Assembly: GCA_008080915.1 (NCBI GenBank)
Contig: VMDI01000041.1
Location: forward strand, 1-53,877
Reading direction: 5' to 3'
DNA from: Gammaproteobacteria bacterium
Lineage (GTDB): Bacteria; Pseudomonadota; Gammaproteobacteria; PS1; Pseudothioglobaceae
DNA length: 53,877 nt
Positions 52,751-53,877 of the stretch are shown here, piece after piece (position 1 is the stretch's first letter; each line of letters begins with the position of its first letter). A program made the translations under genes and the position numbers. The notes under the pieces are model-generated. The model had not been told where the DNA came from and ran no database searches. It worked only from the letters and a program-made list of their open reading frames with translations.

Positions 52751-53592
52751 ATATTTTAATATTTGGTGGTACTGGACTTGTTGGATCTTTGTTAAGTGAA
52801 TTCTTTTCAAAATCTCATCAAGTTAAAGTTTTTGGAAGAGGGGTTTATCAAGATGAGAAAATTATCTTAGACAGTCTAGAGTGGTCTGATGTATTTATTC
52901 AACTTAGTGGTGCAACTATTAATAAGCGTTGGACTGAGGAATATAAAAAAGAATTGCACTCTAGTAGAATTGATACTAACAAACTAATTTCAAAGATTTA
53001 CAAACAAGTAAACAATAAGCCTAAAGTTATTTTTGCTTCTGCGGTTGGCTGGTATCCAGAATCAAATTGCCTAAAGCCTTTGGATGAATCGCAAAAGGAG
53101 CCAGATAATGATTTTTTATCGAATCTTTCTGTTCAATGGGAGCAAGTAGCTAAAGACATATCAAGTGACGTATTAATTTTTAGGTTTGGGGTAGTGCTAT
53201 CTAAAAATGGAGGTGCTTTAGGTGAAATGCTACCTTTTTATCGGTTAGGTCTTGGCGGCCCTGTTGCTTCTGGTAATCAGTGTTTTCCATGGGTCCATCA
53301 TAAAGATTTATGTCGAGCTTTTGAAATGGCAATTGATAAAGACTGGAAGGGAGTCTTTAATTTAACTTCTCCCGGTTTTTTGCCTCAAAAAGATTTTGGA
53401 AAAGCTTTAGCAAGGGTTTTGAGAAGACCGTTTATTATCCCGACATTTGAATGGCAATTAAAAATGCTTTTTGGAGAGGGTGCATCTGTATTGCTTAAAA
53501 GTCTAGCAGTACAACCAGAAAGATTAATCAAAGAAAACTTTGTTTTTACTTATCCAGAAATAAATGAGGCATTAGAAGATATTTTTAACTAA
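52747..53592 (+). CDS. TIGR01777-family NAD-dependent epimerase/dehydratase (YfcH-like)
   Basis: The protein has 281 residues. NILIFGGTGLVGSLLSEFF is the Rossmann loop; LSGATINKRWTEEYKKE, SRIDTNKLI, ASAVGWYP and FRFGVVLSKNGGALGEMLPF are typical of the YfcH/SulA branch of extended short-chain dehydrogenases. A DUF1731-like C-terminal segment (VLRRPFIIPTFEWQLKMLFG, ending VQPERLI) completes it. The substrate is unknown. It is coupled to hemH by a 4-bp overlap. Confidence 0.9.
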   Translation: MNILIFGGTGLVGSLLSEFFSKSHQVKVFGRGVYQDEKIILDSLEWSDVFIQLSGATINKRWTEEYKKELHSSRIDTNKLISKIYKQVNNKPKVIFASAVGWYPESNCLKPLDESQKEPDNDFLSNLSVQWEQVAKDISSDVLIFRFGVVLSKNGGALGEMLPFYRLGLGGPVASGNQCFPWVHHKDLCRAFEMAIDKDWKGVFNLTSPGFLPQKDFGKALARVLRRPFIIPTFEWQLKMLFGEGASVLLKSLAVQPERLIKENFVFTYPEINEALEDIFN

Positions 53593-53595
53593 AGC

Positions 53596-53877
53596 TTATT
53601 TCCAAAGATCTACTGTAATTCCCTGTTCTCTTAGTCTATCCGCTTTATCTTCAAGATATCTTTGAAAGCTAGGTTGGGTTTTATAAGCATTGGAAAGGAC
53701 ATAAGTCATAATTCCATGCGTATGAAACTCTTTAAAAAATGCATCCCTTCTGACTATCTCTTGACCATCTTTATCAAAAAATACAATAGCAGGTTTGTAT
53801 GTTAAGCCTAAGTCAGAATACCAATCTTTTGCGGTCGTTCTCTTACCTTGTGGAGTAATTAATTTTTCCTCCGATAA
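53596..53877 (-). CDS. Thioredoxin-fold protein (SoxW-like), C-terminal part
   Basis: The last 93 codons of a minus-strand gene that continues beyond the right edge, ending at TAA 53598-53596. The visible part has LGLTYKPAIVFFDKDGQEIV, with a cis-proline region and beta strand typical of thioredoxins, then DAFFKEFHTHGIMTYVL and a helical end. The pattern fits COG2143-type thioredoxin-related proteins such as SoxW. The active-site CxxC would lie outside the window, so the call is provisional. It is convergent with the epimerase gene (3 bp between stops). Confidence 0.5.
   Translation of the reverse strand, partial: LSEEKLITPQGKRTTAKDWYSDLGLTYKPAIVFFDKDGQEIVRRDAFFKEFHTHGIMTYVLSNAYKTQPSFQRYLEDKADRLREQGITVDLWK

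Overview
The window is AT-rich (roughly one third G+C by eye), densely packed, and free of insertion sequences, prophage genes or CRISPR arrays. Gene content and order point to a free-living gammaproteobacterium with a small genome. The evidence is thrS-infC-rpmI-rplT-pheS-pheT-ihfA with an AUU-started infC, a serC-pheA-hisC-tyrA-aroA supra-operon, ParA/ParB, and a FabI whose catalytic residues can be numbered as in E. coli. Two DsrC/TusE-family genes, an ArsR-family regulator with the cysteine spacing of persulfide sensors, and a small CbiX-type chelatase suggest a sulfur oxidiser, perhaps of the SUP05/Thioglobus type. That placement is inference; no dsrAB, sox or rRNA gene is present to prove it.

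Layout. 1-2.3 kb: a lipid-modification locus, with a CFA-synthase-like gene running off the left edge, divergent from a flavin oxidase and a DUF1365 protein. 2.3-4.8 kb: small and secreted proteins and a DUF457-type membrane protein. 4.8-5.9 kb: a compact set of a one-cysteine DsrC/TusE homologue, a 65-aa CxxC protein and a 34-aa membrane peptide, divergent from a 63-aa protein with nine cysteines; two perfect palindromes lie between the two sides. 5.9-8.5 kb: ppiD and fabI. 8.5-21.7 kb: a long co-directional run of a solute-binding lipoprotein, SOUL protein, lspA, thiO, a DUF1566-type protein, recJ, thrS, infC, rpmI, rplT, pheS, pheT and ihfA. 21.7-32 kb: repair, stress and housekeeping genes (AI-2E-type permease, NIF3-like protein, AlkD-like protein, two Msr genes, moeB, tRNA-Pro, DJ-1 family protein, glyA, nrdR, radA). 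32-35.3 kb: a cobalamin salvage operon (btuR, membrane protein, btuB) under a cobalamin riboswitch. 35.4-41.9 kb: serC-serA-pheA-hisC-tyrA-aroA. 42-48.1 kb: a cysteine-free DsrC homologue, lepB, parB-parA, ctpA, an MlaC-like protein, an ArsR regulator, tRNA-Arg and lgt. 48.1-53.9 kb: thyA, a second DUF457 protein, trpB-cbiX, hemH, a TIGR01777 epimerase, and a truncated thioredoxin-like gene at the right edge.

Genes that work together: lspA and lgt process lipoproteins (signal peptidase II and prolipoprotein transfer) and lepB handles other exported proteins. The two Msr genes and the DJ-1 protein deal with oxidative damage. CbiX and HemH are both chelatases of tetrapyrrole synthesis. The aromatic block makes phenylalanine and tyrosine from chorismate and phosphoserine for serine.

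The most unusual parts are the small-protein DsrC locus at 4.8-5.9 kb, the cysteine-free DsrC homologue at 42 kb, the MsrA-thioredoxin-MsrB fusion at 30.7 kb, and two terminators whose hairpin loops contain the stop codon of the preceding gene.
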